In this document: positions 32,546-44,716 of the stretch, piece after piece
Layout of the letters: the number at the start of each line of letters is the position of its first letter
Position numbering within the stretch: position 1 is the stretch's first letter
Assembly: GCA_021229015.1 (NCBI GenBank)
Contig: CM037788.1
Span: 56,231,525-56,295,524 of the forward strand
From: Solen grandis
Lineage: Eukaryota > Mollusca > Bivalvia > Adapedonta > Solenidae
DNA: 64,000 nt
Reading direction: 5' to 3'
Translations under genes and position numbers: made by a program
Notes under the pieces: model-generated
Seen by the model: the letters and a program-made list of their open reading frames with translations, nothing else
What the model was told of the DNA's origin: nothing
Database searches by the model: none

Positions 32546-33738
32546 CACTATTGTAGTCACCCTGGCGTTGGCGTCGGCGTTGGCGTTGCAGCTTTTGGTT
32601 AAAGTTTTGCGTGCAAGTTACTATCAACCTTATATCTCAATAACCGTTTATGGTATTGACTTGAAACTTTATAAATATGTTCAGGGGCATCAGACAACCA
32701 AGGTAGATAACTCTTGACTGAATTTAATATGAATTATGGCCCCTTTTTAACTTAGAAACTTTGGTTAAAGTTTTGCATGCAATAGAAAATTTGGTTAAAG
32801 TTTTGCGTGCAAGCTACTATCTAGTTTGTATCTCAATTAGCATTCATGGTATTGACTTGAAAGTTTATGAATATGTTTAGGGGCATCAGACAACCAAAGT
32901 AGATAACTCTTGATGGAATATATTACAAATTATGGCCCCTTTTTAACTTAGAAATTTTGGTTCAAGTTTTGCATGCAAGATACTCTCATGCTTATATCTC
33001 AGTATCCAGGCACGCGATTGATTTTAAACATCTTTAATATGTTAAGGGGTATCATACTTTCATGGTAGATAACTCTTGATGGAATATGTTACAAATTATT
33101 GCCCCTTTTTAACATAGAAATTTTGGTTAAAGTTTTGCATGCAAGTTACTTTCATTCTAATATCTCAGTATCCAAGCATGCGATTGATTTTAAACATCTT
33201 TAATATGTTTAGGAGTATGGTAGATAATTGATGGAATATTTAAAATTATGCCCTTTTTAACTTAGAAATTTTGGTTAAAGTTTTGCATGCAAGTACTTTC
33301 ATCTATATCTCAGATCAGGCATGGATTGATTTGAAACATCTTTAATATGTTTAGGGGTATCATACTATAAAGGAAGATAACACTTGATGGAATATATTAA
33401 AAATTATGACCCCCTTTTAACTTAGAATTTTGGTTAAATTTTTGCATTCAATACTATCCAGAAAGGAATTTTGGAATTTTAAAGGCCCTTTTCTAACTTG
33501 GATTTTTGGTTAAAGTTTTGCATGCAAAGTGTTATTGTGCTTATGTCTCAGTAACTAGGCATGGGATTGATTTTAGACATCATAATAATATTAAGGGGTA
33601 TCAGACTATCAAGGTATATCATTTTTGACTATTATTATGTACAGGGTATGTGAAGGGCAAGAAATGAAATGGATTTCATTTGATTTACCAACAAGCATTT
33701 TGAATAGTTGAGTGTGCTGTCCTCTGACAGCTCTTGTT
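32546..33738 (+). mobile_element. Family C Helentron-like element, copy C2
   Basis: It starts within TTGTAGTCACCCTGGCGTTG and GGCGTCGGCGTTGGCG, has about six degenerate units of about 150 bp with GGTTAAAGTTTTGCATGCAA, and ends TTTTGAATAGTTGAGTGTGC followed by the GCTGTC-CTCT-GACAGC hairpin and TCTTGTT. The 5' inverted repeat seen in C1 is missing or eroded. Confidence 0.75.
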
Positions 33739-34339
33739 TTCAGTATTACTTAGCAAAAATTAATGATTAAGTGAAATTGGAGCAAGGAGACCCGATATTT
33801 TCCATGACTTTACAATGAATTATCAGTTATTGTTATTGACTTCCTCTGTTTTCTTTACACAGTATTTTCAATATGTATAAACAGCCTGACAATAGTGTAA
33901 AATTACATTTTCATATGGCCTTTCAGTTTTTTTTATGCCCAATATTTAATTTAGAGGAACTATGAATAAAATTGAATGGATTCGCAGGATAGACCATAGT
34001 CTTTTTGTATAATATATTTTTGAGTATTAAATTGCCATTAAATTTCATGAATGTACATGTTCATGGTGCAATTAGATGTCTTTCTTTTTACCATATTGTT
34101 TAGTATGAACTTTTTGTACAGTTAAGTGATTTTTTTTATACATGATAGCCTTTAGTCTAAATTATGAAATTTCTTTTACATTTTCATTTTGAAAATCTTT
34201 TTGCAGGAAGGGAAAACTCTAGGGATAATCAGTTCATTTGTATATTTTACTGTCATACTCAGATTGTATGAGAATTAAAAATTAAAAACAACATTTCATA
34301 TATGTTTAAAGATAAAACAGCCTGTAGTGACATAGTATC

Positions 34340-34800
34340 TACTTAGCTTTGACCCCAAATACAACCTAGACTACTGTAAGACAGTGCCTAAGTTTGGACC
34401 CCAAATACAAAAACATACTGTAAGATAGTACCTAAGTTTGGACCCCAAATACAAAAACATACTACTATAAGACAGTACCTAAGTTTGGACCCCAAATACA
34501 ACACAGTACTTCTGTAAGACAGTATCTGAGTTTGGACCCCAAATACAACACAGCCTTCTGTAAGACAGTACCTGAGTTTGGACCCCAAATACAACACAGC
34601 CTTCTGTAAGACAGTACCTGATTTGGACCCAAATACAACACAGTCTTCTGTAAGACAGTACCAGAGTTTGGACCCCAAAATACAACACAGACTTCTGTAA
34701 GACAGTACCAAAGCTTGAACCTCAAATACAACACAGCCTTCTGTTTAAACAGTACCTAAATTTAGACCCCAAATGCAAATACAACACAAACTACTGTAAC
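34340..34800. repeat. 46-bp minisatellite, about 10 units
   Basis: Unit GTAAGACAGTACCTGAGTTT plus GGACCCCAAATACAACACAG and CCTTCT. Units differ by small changes and a few indels. Because of them, all three minus-strand frames remain partly open; those frames are not genes. Confidence 0.92.
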
Positions 34801-35791
34801 ACAATATCTAAAGTTTTACATCAAACAGATGTTTGTAAAGGATTGGCATTATATATGGTGGGAACACAGGGTTGTGCTTATACAATAAAATCTAGAGAAA
34901 TGATTGGTACTTAGTATACAGATGAATTGATCATACCGTCATAAATGTCAGGTTATAAATATTTGTTATTCCATCATCACTGGCACACTGCTGGTCAGGC
35001 TTGAATCGCAATGTTAATTCAATGGCTTTCAGTCAGGTTATGTAAACAGTTTCTTATTTGTCCAAGGTTTTACTGGTTCTCGGAGTGACAGTGAATTGGC
35101 ACTTATTCAGACCATTTTAGAGTTGATTTATGAGGGGGCATAGCTTTAATTCTGCAGAGGATAACAGCTTCCTGCAGAGTAATGGAATTTTATTTCTATC
35201 CCCTGAACATTCATGTTTAATATCTTCCATGTAGACAAAAACTCATTTGAATTCAGTGATTTGTTTGCTATTTGGCACACATTAAATACAGTTTTATTTG
35301 AATAATCAATCAGGTACATAAGTTGCGCCGGAAATAGCATAGGCTGAAATGAAGTGTTGGAAAACTAATTAAGAACATGAAATAAATAAATCTAGTGAAA
35401 GTAAACATCACCTGATTTAAATAAGTGCAGTGTGGGAGCAGGAATCAAACTTATTTGAAATTTGTTCAGATATTACTTTCTCAGATTTTAACCTTCCATA
35501 AACTTCACTCACTTGTAATTACAGGTGTGAGCTTGAATTGATCGCTATTTACTTTTTAAAATATGCTGAAGCTCATTATATACAGTTCATTTTCTTATAT
35601 GATAGTCATATTATTTACATAATCCCAAAATCAAATGACCAAATCTGATTTATTTAGTTATGATATTTAGATAAATTGGCAAATTATTTTAGATTCAATG
35701 TCCGTGGGTTTTAAATTCAAACCTTGAAAGTGTAGGATTTGAAGAACACAGTGTGAGAAGATAATATGATGCCTGGAAGGATATACTACCT
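34801..35791. other. intron, no element identified
   Basis: AT-rich spacer between two minisatellites; nothing recognised. Confidence 0.5.
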
Positions 35792-36954
35792 AGATTAATG
35801 CTAGTATGGTGTTATATAGTGTCTAGGTTAATGCTAGCATGGTGTTATACAGTGTCTAGATTAATGCTAGAATGGTGTTATACAGTGTCTAGATTAATGC
35901 TAGTATGGTGTTATACAGTGTCTAGGTTAATGCTAGCATGCTGTTTTACAGTGTCTAGATTAATGCTAGCATGGTGTTATACAGTGTCTAGATTAATGCT
36001 AGTATGGTGTTATACAGTGTCTAGGTTAATGCTAGTATGGTGTTATACAGTGTCTAGGTTAATGCTAGCATGGTGTTATACAGTGTCTAGGTTAATGCTA
36101 GCATGGTGTTATACAGTGTCTAGGTTAATGCTAGCATGGTGTTATACAGTGTCTAGGTTAATGCTAGCATGGTGTTATACAGTGTCTAGGTTAATGCTAG
36201 CATGGTGTTATACAGTGTCTAGATTAATGCTAGCATGGTGTTATACAGTGTCTAGGTTAATGCTAGCATGGTGTTATACAGTGTCTAGGTTAATGCTAGC
36301 ATGGTGTTATACAGTGTCTAGATTAATGCTAGCATGGTGTTATACAGTGTCTAGATTAATGCTAGTATGGTGTTATACAGTGTCTAGGTTAATGCTAGCA
36401 TGGTGTTATACAGTGTCTAGGTTAATGCTAGCATGGTGTTATACAGTATCTAGGTTAATGCTAGCATGGTGTTATACAGTGTCTAGGTTAATGCTAGCAT
36501 GGTGTTATACCGTGTCTAGGTTAATACTAGCATGGTGTTATACCGTGTCTAGGTTAATTCTAGCATGGTGTTATACAGTGTCTAGATTAATGCTAGCATG
36601 GTGTAATACAGTGTCTAGATTAATGCTAGTATGGTGTTATACAGTGTCTAGATTAATGATAGCATGGTGTTATACAGTGTCTAAGTTAATGATAGCATGG
36701 TGTTATACAGTGTCTAGTTTAATGCTAGCATGGTGTTATAAAGTGTCTAGATTAATGCTAGCATGGTGTTATACAGTGTCTAGATTAATGCTAGCATGGT
36801 GTTATACAGTGTCTAGATTAATGCTAGTATAGTGTTATACAGTGTCTAGGTTAATGCTAGCAGGGTGTTATAAAGTGTCTAGGTTAATGCTAGCATGCTG
36901 TTATACAGTGTCTAGGTTAATGCTAGCATGGTGTTATACAGTGTCTAGGTTAAC
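35792..36954. repeat. 33-bp minisatellite, about 35 units
   Basis: Unit CTAGGTTAATGCTAGCATGG plus TGTTATACAGTGT, very regular over about 1.16 kb, with recurrent A/G and C/T variants (TCTAGATTAATGCTAGTATGG-type). The period is a multiple of 3, which keeps a 344-codon frame open (RLMLAWCYTVS repeated); this is an artefact of the repeat. Confidence 0.96.
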
Positions 36955-37800
36955 CCAAGGTGTGTTGCTTAGCAAAACTGTCTGAAATGCTTTGAATTTT
37001 TTCCTATTATTGCATAGAAAAAAGGCTTTGAAACATTTTGGAACATCTTTGCTATGCAACACACTCCCGGCTAACAAATATACCATAAGCAATAAATACA
37101 TACACATAAGTTTTAACATTGGATCGAATTATTTACAAGTGTTCAGCCATATTGATACCCTATCGCATACCTACCAGTAAATCATTGGCACTCGTGTGGT
37201 TTTGTTCAGAAACCCGTTATAAACAGCCTTGCTTATCTGTATTGAAATTTTTATGGTTAAATCACTGCTACAACTGACCCTTGGCATTAGAGTGACATAC
37301 CAAGTTTCTGTCCCGTAAATTCATGTCTTGGAAGATTCGTTTGACCCTTTTCTGACCTTCCTTTATTGCATTTCACCATTAAAACATGCTATATTTGATG
37401 TAAGCACAGTTTATGGAACACTTTATAATCACTAATCCTGGCAGGATTAGCAAGCAAGTGGGAAGAGAAGGCTGGCACAATGGATGGCTCAAGATATGAT
37501 ACAGATTCTTGCTGAATTTATGTGACTGATATTTGTACCTGATCCAGTGCAATTTATTTAAGACTTGGCACATTGAAATGTGCTTGCTTGCAGTTATATT
37601 GAGAAAATCAGAAGCAAAAATATCTTGCACTCTCACACAGAGTCTTAACCATATGATATGTATAGACCCAGTCAATAGTATTTGAAAGACAACTTTGTGT
37701 AGGTAGTTGAAATGTTTCAAATAATATTAATATTGTGAGCTTTTAGATGGTGTTGATTACCTCTTAGACTCTAACTGTCTTGGTCTGTTAACATTTCATA
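36955..37800. other. intron, no element identified
   Basis: AT-rich intronic DNA. TGTGTTGCTTAGCAAAACTG (from 36961) and TTGCTATGCAACACACTCCC (from 37049) form a loose inverted pair, possibly ends of a small foldback. Confidence 0.4.
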
Positions 37801-37802
37801 TT

Positions 37803-38060
37803 AACCCTTAAGCCCATATAGGCTCGTTTGGAGGCAATGGCAAACAGAGCAGGCCCAGATTGTATAGGAGCTGTCTGATCAGGGTCTCTTCTGTTTGCTC
37901 ATTCATGCACAATATTGTAGCTCAGATTCTACTCAATCTGCATGGCATAGACAAAATCCATTGTTTCATAAACCATTTAAAGCTAAGTTCATTAATATTC
38001 ATCAAGTTATACATTTCTCTGAATATTCATGAGGTAAACGGTTATCTGAGAGTCTGATCA
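37803..38060 (+). repeat. Family F interspersed repeat, copy 2
   Basis: Contains GGCAAACAGAGCAGGCCCAG, CAATATTGTAGCTCAGATTC, ATTGTTTCATAAACCATTTA and GAATATTCATGAGGTAAACG in the family order. Confidence 0.7.
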
Positions 38061-38139
38061 GGTTTTATATGGTTTACTTCTCTTTGGTACCTTTTTGTAT
38101 TTGGGATGTTATTCACTTCTAGTGATTGTGATATATTTT

Positions 38140-38330
38140 TCAATGGGTTCGAATCCCGGTAGGGACTTCGGATTTTTCATGTGAGGAAGCCTTCCAGTTG
38201 ACTTGCGGTAGGTCGGTGGTTCTACCCGGGTACCTCTGTGTACTCGGGGTCTTCCTCCACCTGTAATTAGCTGGACGTCACTATATGATTGAAATACTAT
38301 CACAGCGACGGTAAACCCCAATACAACAAC
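38140..38330 (+). repeat. tRNA-derived SINE (family S1)
   Basis: B box GGGTTCGAATCCCGGTAGGG, then CATGTGAGGAAGCCTTCCAG, GGTAGGTCGGTGGTTCTACC, CTGTAATTAGCTGGACGTCA, CTATATGATTGAAATACTAT and an AACAACAACAA tail. Confidence 0.85.
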
Positions 38331-38570
38331 AACAAATATTTTTCAAAGGGAAAATCACTTTAACATAATCATAGCTTGACAGTCATTGAAATTTTGGATG
38401 GATCTTGTTATAATAGATATATACTGTCCCTGGGAGGTAAGAGACAGATATAAAGAAGTGGGTCTAGAGTGATATTTATCACTTTCAGCAGTAGCTCGAG
38501 TTTTTACTGCAAGTATTTAATAACAAGAGGTAAATCTTTCTGAGTTAAGAGTTTGTAAGAAGGGCATATC

Positions 38571-38648
38571 GAGGGGTGAGAGCGAAACTAGGCTAAGTGC
38601 ATATAAATATATAAGCACTTAGCCTAGTTTTGTTCTTGCCACTTGATA
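38571..38648. mobile_element. Small foldback element (family H), copy 2
   Basis: GGGTGAGAGCGAAACTAGGC then TAAGTGC pairs with GCACTTAGCCTAGTTTTGTT around ATATAAATATATAA. It matches copy 1 at 10791-10863. Confidence 0.75.
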
Positions 38649-40603
38649 TAGTCAAGCATGAAACAATGATATTCACCACAAGTATCATATAAGGGGTGGA
38701 CAGAGGTATGAACACTCCCTCCCACAGCCTGGGATACCGGGGGGGGGGGGTCCCCTAGGATAATTTGAGGAGTTTGTTCTCCAAAGATCAAATTTATATT
38801 TCTGAAGGGATTTTTAATTTGCCAACATGTAATGTGCATGCATAATGGGCGCTACAACCTTGAATATATCTTATCAGCATGTACAGATTCAAAGTGTGTG
38901 ACTGTGAAAGGCAATTTCCCCATTGCAAAGGATATTAATGTCTAATGTATCTTGAGACTAAGAAATATATTTAAATCCTGTCCTCTGAGCTGTGTGCATT
39001 TTTTATCTCTATTTTGTATACAGGAACATGCTATATTCATGAAGGTTAGGCAAGGATCAGAGTCCTTTCAAAAATACAAGAACAGAAAAATCCAGCGTCC
39101 TTGTATAGGACATTTGATGCAGTGATTTCAGCTTTTGATAAACTCTGATAAGTAACGGAGATAACATATGTAAGATGTCAAGTCAATGCGATGAAGAGAT
39201 TGATTTATCTGATGGTGGTGACCCTTTACTTCATGATACTGATCTTCGGAGATTACAAGATTATAAGCTTATTGACTCCATGATCACTTTGGAACTGTTC
39301 CATACCTGTTCAAAATATCAAAAAAGCTGTGAATATGTTAGTAGAAGTTTGAAAGGCTATGCATGGTGACTTAAATATAAACAAACGTTGGACTGAATCT
39401 TGTTTGGTGTTTCGTGTACATTTGAGACTTTTTAATCAATTTGATCAATACAGACTAAATCCTATTAGCGTTCAGGTATCAATAGCTTGTTTGTGACTCG
39501 AGGGAGTTGGAAAACAAGACCGACAGGAATTGTATGATTTGTATCAATATTTATGGAGAATGATTAGAAATCTGATTGTTCCATGATCAATGTTCCATTA
39601 ATGGAGGACTTTGAAATCCTTTATTTTCAATAACGTTAACTTTTGTTGTATTTGTGTGACAAGATATTTTGTCAGCAGTGATTGGAAAAGGAGTGCATGT
39701 ATACAGTCATAGACACCTTCAAACAGATAATTTCAAGTAACTTTAAAATAAAATTACTTTAAAGTGGAGTTTGTACGGTTTCCCATCTTACCCTATCAAC
39801 TTTAAAATAATTAATGCCTTGTTGATTTTTGTGAAAAATGTAAAAAAAACAACAAAAAAACATGACAATACATTAGAAAAAAAGCTTTCCCTGTCTGCCA
39901 TTGTTTATTGGCATATACATGTACTGGTACATGTTTGGGTCTATGTTTTAGAGAATGAGACAAAACAAAATGAACATTTTTTTTATATGCCTAATATTTG
40001 TGATAATTAAGAATCATTCATAAACTCAACAAAAATTATCCCGCCTCCCCCCTCAATGATTCAGTGAACCCCCACCCCTCAAATTCCAAGACTGAATGAT
40101 GAAAAATAGTCCACCTAGAAAAAAAAAAGTAAAAAAAAAAAAAAATATTCGCCTATGAAAATTCACAATTTCAGTAAAATTAGTCCTCCCAGAAAATTCC
40201 ATCAAAATCCAATAATAACTTTAAGTAATAAGCATGGATATTGTTAGTTTTCTTCAAAATCTGGGTCATTATAGATCTATTTCTGACTAGAATGAGTAAT
40301 CTTTGACCATTTTCTTACGCATTTTATGTACACTTACATGTATTATTGTGAGCATGTTCTTGTCTAGATAACATTACAATACATTTACATCCCAGTTTAA
40401 ACTGATAAACCAACAAAACCAGTCCTATATAAGGCAAAAAAAAAAACCACCTCAGAATTTTGCATTCTATGACCCTTTTTTAAAACATGAGACATTTTTG
40501 CCCCCACACCAAAAAAAATTGGATGCCCAATACAGGTTGTATTGAACACAGGTAAATGTTGATGACATATGTATCTGACCGTGTCTTCTTGCTCTGTTTA
40601 CAG
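38649..40603. other. intron, no element identified
   Basis: AT-rich, with a G-run (38740-38749) and poly-A runs (40121-40145, 40436-40446). Ends in the acceptor GCTCTGTTTACAG. Confidence 0.5.
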
Positions 40604-40678
40604 CAGGAGACGTCCTCGTCCAGTAGCGGGGAGGAGTCAGATGATGAGGAGGACAGGTCCGCAGAGAAGAAAACAGCT
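40604..40678 (+). CDS. unrecognised gene: coding exon 2 (acidic Ser-rich)
   Basis: The acceptor CTCTGTTTACAG and donor ACAGCT|GTAAGT enclose 25 codons, phase 0 at both ends: QETSSSSSGEESDDEEDRSA then EKKTA. The run of Ser and acidic residues resembles casein kinase 2 target segments. The acceptor reads CAGCAG, so tandem (NAGNAG) splicing could drop the first Gln. Confidence 0.85.
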
Positions 40679-40770
40679 GTAAGTTTGGTGTATCACTGAA
40701 ACTTTTTTCAAGGAAGGAGTCTGCTAATTCTAAATTTAAAGAAAGAAATTAGCCTTTTTTTTTGTTTTAG

Positions 40771-41366
40771 GGTGGTTTCTGGCGGTATCGCGGGTTCTCT
40801 GGTATCGCGGTATTGTCAGTTTGTTAGGAAAGACTTTGCCGATCACCACCTAGTGACACCATTTTGTAAACAGGAAGTAACGATTTTAATTGAAATAAAC
40901 AAAAATTAATTCTCCGTAAATGGTAAGAAAAACGTAAATTTCTTGCAGTATACCAACTTCCAACCATTACGCTTATGCGTATCACCCCATGTCCGCTAAA
41001 AACCGTTTTTTAGCATAAATTATGAATTGAAAGACTCAACAAATGCTAGATGTTTGTCTGCTGCATTGTTTTATGAATGATGATTGTTTTGATCATGTAG
41101 CGACACCTGTAGGTGGAGCCAGCGGTCTTTTTTCAAGAAATACCGCGATACCAGAGAATCATGGGATTTTTTATGTAGGAAAAACATGGCGAACAATAAC
41201 ATGTTTTAAAATGTTATTAGAAAGGCTGGAAAAAAATAAATTGTTTTCACATTATGGTACAAAGGTGGAATTACAGTGACATACAGAAATAAATTTCAGA
41301 TAAGACTTCACTGATATTTTATTCCCGTTCATGTCGTTAGTACCGCGATATGAGGGAACACCATCC
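40771..41366. mobile_element. TIR element with GGTATCGCGG motifs
   Basis: The left side has GGTGGTTTCTGGCGGTATCG then CGGGTTCTCTGGTATCGCGG. The right side has inverted partners ATACCGCGATACCAGAGAAT (41141-41160) and TACCGCGATATGAGGGAACA then CCATCC (41341-41366). It looks like a short non-autonomous DNA transposon with duplicated subterminal repeats. Confidence 0.6.
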
Positions 41367-42215
41367 TAGGTGGTTATGGAAAACACTGCTAAAAACACAG
41401 TTAAAGAATCTAAATATTAAGAAAATCATATATATTGTGTTTGAAATTTATAAAATTATGACCCCCCAACCCCACAAAAAAGAAAAAAAAAAAAAAAAAA
41501 AAAAAGAAACATCAAGCTAAGATGTGTGGAAATTAGAGGGAATTTCAGCAAAGTAAGCAAAGCAGCTTGTTAACTGTCTGTGATAACTATGGTTTATGAT
41601 TAAACTCAGCTTAGTTTGTCTGTTACTTATATTATAGTGTGGTACATACTCTGGTCACACTCTTCAATCTGGAGGGAAGAACAGTATGACACAGAAGAAT
41701 GATGGTTGAACCATAGTTTATATCCAGATAAACTCTACACATTGTTCTGTGCTGAGTGTGAGCAGCCATAGTTACCCTGTCTCAACTGATTGACCTACTT
41801 CAGAGTGGTCTATGCTCTCAACAGTTATCTCCCTTGAATGCTGTCCTCTGCTGCAATAAACATAAAATGACAAGCAAATTGTTTCACAGCTTTAAAACAG
41901 CATTTATTTTAAAATTCCCCCCTGTTTAAGTTTGATATTGTGCTTTTTATTAAAATTATATTTTTTGGACATTTTGGAAAATTTACATACTTACATGTAA
42001 ATGTAAAAAAACAAACAAAAACAGCTGTGGTGGACAAAGACAAATACAGAGGGATCAGACATGAAAAGTGAGTCATAAATCACTATGTATATTATAATTA
42101 TGTTAACATATAAAGTGATTTATGGCCAGCCTTTCATGCTAGACCCTTATGGTGGAAGCAGTTATCTACAAATGCAAAGGGAGGGAACAACTACATATGA
42201 GTTTGTGTATTACAG
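41367..42215. other. intron of the second gene
   Basis: Contains a poly-A run at 41476-41506. A segment at about 42034-42076 resembles an exon (CAG acceptor-like start, AAAA|GTGAGT) but disturbs the phase, so I did not call it. Confidence 0.6.
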
Positions 42216-42292
42216 TTCACAGCAGCCAAGTTTGTGTTGCGGAGGTCAAGGAAGGACCTCAATACTCTGAACAAGGCAGTGGTACACGGCAG
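42216..42292 (+). CDS. unrecognised gene: coding exon 3 (basic)
   Basis: The acceptor TTGTGTATTACAG and donor GGCAG|GTAGGT give 77 bases entering in phase 0 and leaving in phase 2. It encodes FTAAKFVLRRSRKDLNTLNK then AVVHGR, with Arg completed in the next exon. A second frame is also open through it, but only this one agrees with both neighbours. Confidence 0.82.
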
Positions 42293-42329
42293 GTAGGTAC
42301 AGTCCCTAGCACTCCTAGATTAAACCTTT

Positions 42330-42500
42330 ACTTCATGAATATTTATGATTTGATGAGTATTAATTTACTGATCTTTAAATGAAACAAAGAAATTTTCTTT
42401 GCCATGCAGACTGTGTAGAATCTGAGCTACAATATTGTATGAGCAAACAGAGGAGACCATGATCAGACAGCTCATATAAATGCTCAGTTTGCTAAAGGGT
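42330..42500 (-). repeat. Family F interspersed repeat, inverted copy
   Basis: On the minus strand it reads TGTTTGCTCATACAATATTG, TAGCTCAGATTC and further family F blocks ending in a TATTCATGAAG stretch. Confidence 0.6.
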
Positions 42501-42600
42501 CTTATACGTTGGATTCCTCCATCCAAATGCCAACAGTAACATCAAGATTGAATAAGATTTTTTTCCCATTTTTTCTGTATGAAATGCATTGATAATTAAA

Positions 42601-42780
42601 GAGGGCACCATGATCCAGTGGTTATATGTATGTGACTGCAAATCCTAGAGTCATGAGTTCAAACCCCTTTGGGGGAAAGGATTTTTCATAGGAGCCAAGT
42701 ACTGGTCCAACCCAGGAACCATTGAGAGGGATTAGTATAAGTTGTAAGAATTTGTTACCCAATGGATGCTTAATAAATAA
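42601..42780 (+). repeat. tRNA-derived SINE
   Basis: A box GATCCAGTGGTTATATG, B box GAGTTCAAACCCCTTTGGGG, body CCAAGTACTGGTCCAACCCA and GGATTAGTATAAGTTGTAAG, tail of AATAAATAAATT. Confidence 0.75.
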
Positions 42781-43616
42781 ATTTAAGTTTAATGGCTTTC
42801 AATTATCCACTACTGCCAAATGGAATGAGAGAAATAAAGGTATTTGAATTTTAAAAAATGTAAAAAATATATATCTGAAGGCTGGTATTTTAACTTAAGT
42901 TACTTTCTTTTTGAAATTAGCCAACATTGCGTAAAAACACTAAATGTCAATTTTATTACCTGCAAAATTGGGCAAAAATACTTTTAAAAATGAATCTTAC
43001 AATTTACATGGAGACAAACTGCCATGAAATGAATATGCATATTGGTTTAACCAGTGAAACGTTGTACAAACCTTCGACAAACAAATGCATGTGAACTTTG
43101 CTTTAAATATTTACCTTTGTTCAACAACCTCCAACAAACATTCGGGTTGGGGATATACCTGTTTTGTTGTCATGTTAATTTGGCTTGTCCTTGAACATTT
43201 TATGTAAAAATATATGAGGGTTCATTTTTTTTGTAAGAAAATGCCTGGTTACATTAATTTTACTAATATTTAACCATCGTATTACAACATTATGTATGTT
43301 GATATTCATATACAGTCAACATTTGTTCATCAATCAACACAATTTAAGCAATTAAACATAATTATGTAAATAAATTTTGCATTTATCAACTTATATAATA
43401 ATTGCAAAAGGACATGGACAGCATGACGCTCGTTGTGTTCCACACCTTGAAAACATTGATTTTGATTGCATGACAAAGGAAGGAAACAATGCGTAACAAA
43501 GAATGTTGGAAAGTTTTTGTAATTAGAGAACAGAGAATGTGTGGAAAGTTTCTGTAATTACAGAACAAAGAATGTATGGGAAGTTTGTGTATTACGAAGC
43601 CTGGTGTTTGTTTCAG

Positions 43617-43686
43617 GCACATGATCCGCCATGTGAGGCTGGGTCACGGCCTGTTTGACCTCATTGACAAGGAGAAGGAAGACAAG
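43617..43686 (+). CDS. unrecognised gene: coding exon 4
   Basis: The acceptor GTGTTTGTTTCAG and donor GACAAG|GTAATA enclose 70 bases, entering in phase 2 and leaving in phase 0. It encodes (R)HMIRHVRLGHGLFDLIDKEK then EDK. The amphipathic, charged sequence looks like a helical motif; no family was recognised. High GC content and exact phase agreement make it a confident exon. Confidence 0.85.
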
Positions 43687-43885
43687 GTAATATTCTTGAA
43701 GAATTATCCCATCTTATTCAACCAATGGACAGCCAGATCATATGGAAAAAGATAACTAAGTGTTTTAAGCATCATTATGTTTACGCAAGCTTTCTTCTAC
43801 TGTAAATTTTAAAAAATCTAACCTGGGACTTTTGTCTATTCCATTCAAAAGTTACATGCTTAAGGATGATACGAGCTTACTTCAA

Positions 43886-44380
43886 GGGGTGGGCAATATA
43901 TTTTAATATTGCAATATATTGCAAAACCATTTTTCTGCCAATATATCACAATATGGTTTCAAATATCGCAGTATATTATAGTGTTTTAGTAGCTGCATAA
44001 TTTTTAAGTATTTAGCAGATCTAATAAATAGAAACAAATGGCAAATTTGTTTATACAACATTAAATTTATGTAAACATTTATTCTAAAGTAAATTTCACA
44101 ACATCAGGAGAAAAATTGCGCAATGATTTTGCAGTTTAAACAAGCAATTATGATGAAGTGGTAATGGTTAGTATAAGAATGAACGGAAATTTGAAGTTAG
44201 AACATCAATTGAAAAGTTCAGGCAAAGAATTTTGAGTTGATACCTTACACATGAAAATACCTCAAAATAACTTAACATAAAGGAAGCTTCCACAGCTTCA
44301 ATGTGTTTTGATTTTAGGCAATATTTTACAATATATCACAATATTAGGTTCAAATATCACAATATATTGCAGTATCAGTA
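43886..44380. mobile_element. possible old TIR element with CAATATATTGC motifs
   Basis: Left GGGGTGGGCAATATATTTTA and GCAATATATTGCAAAACC; right CAATATTTTACAATATATCA and ATCACAATATATTGCAGTAT. GGGGTGGGCAATAT starts are common in hAT-type MITEs, but the ends do not match cleanly. Confidence 0.4.
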
Positions 44381-44449
44381 CTAATGAACCTTATGTTTTG
44401 TTGATTACATGTGGAATTTGACAAGATTTTGATAATTTAAGGTATTGGT

Positions 44450-44716
44450 AAGTTTGCCTTTCGAGGTCAAGTGTAGAAAGTCGCTGACTTTAACACTCAC
44501 TCAGCCCCTCACCGTGTGGGTTCGAATCCCAGCAGGGTCATTCGGATTTTCATGTGAGGAAGCCTTCCAGCTGGCTTGTGGTAGGTCGGTGGTTCTACCC
44601 GGATGCCTCCGTGCATTTGGAGTCTTCCTCCACCTGTAATTAGCTGGACGTCGCTATATGACTGAAATACTGTCGAAGCGACGGTAAACTTAAATAGTCA
44701 AGTCAAGTCAAGTGTT
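44450..44716 (+). repeat. tRNA-derived SINE (family S1), fullest copy
   Basis: B box GTGGGTTCGAATCCCAGCAG, TTTCATGTGAGGAAGCCTTC, GGTAGGTCGGTGGTTCTACC, CTGTAATTAGCTGGACGTCG, CTATATGACTGAAATACTGT then CGAAGCGACGGTAAAC, ending in (AAGTC)n. This defines the family used for 18-170 and 38140-38330. Confidence 0.88.

Larger units (their letters stand above)
30947..40603 (+). other. first coding intron of the second gene
   Basis: A 9.7-kb intron between phase-0 borders. It holds a foldback MITE, a family C element, 46-bp and 33-bp minisatellites, a SINE and other repeats listed separately. 39175-39369 is an open frame encoding an acidic peptide (MSSQCDEEIDLSDGGDPLLH) without splice support; I left it out as a gene. 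Confidence 0.75.

Noticed and set aside
34388..34734. Three overlapping minus-strand frames of 69-107 codons
   Set aside because: Products of the 46-bp minisatellite.
35798..36832. 344-codon open frame
   Set aside because: It lies wholly in a 33-bp minisatellite whose period is divisible by three; the frame stays open because the unit has no stop in that phase.
39175..39369. 64-codon acidic peptide frame
   Set aside because: Not bounded by supported splice sites, and the flanking exons join in phase without it.
42034..42076. Possible extra exon (start after AAAAACAG, end AAAA|GTGAGT)
   Set aside because: Its length of 43 bases would shift the phase and destroy the conserved-looking frame of the 42216 exon; skipping it gives perfect phase agreement.
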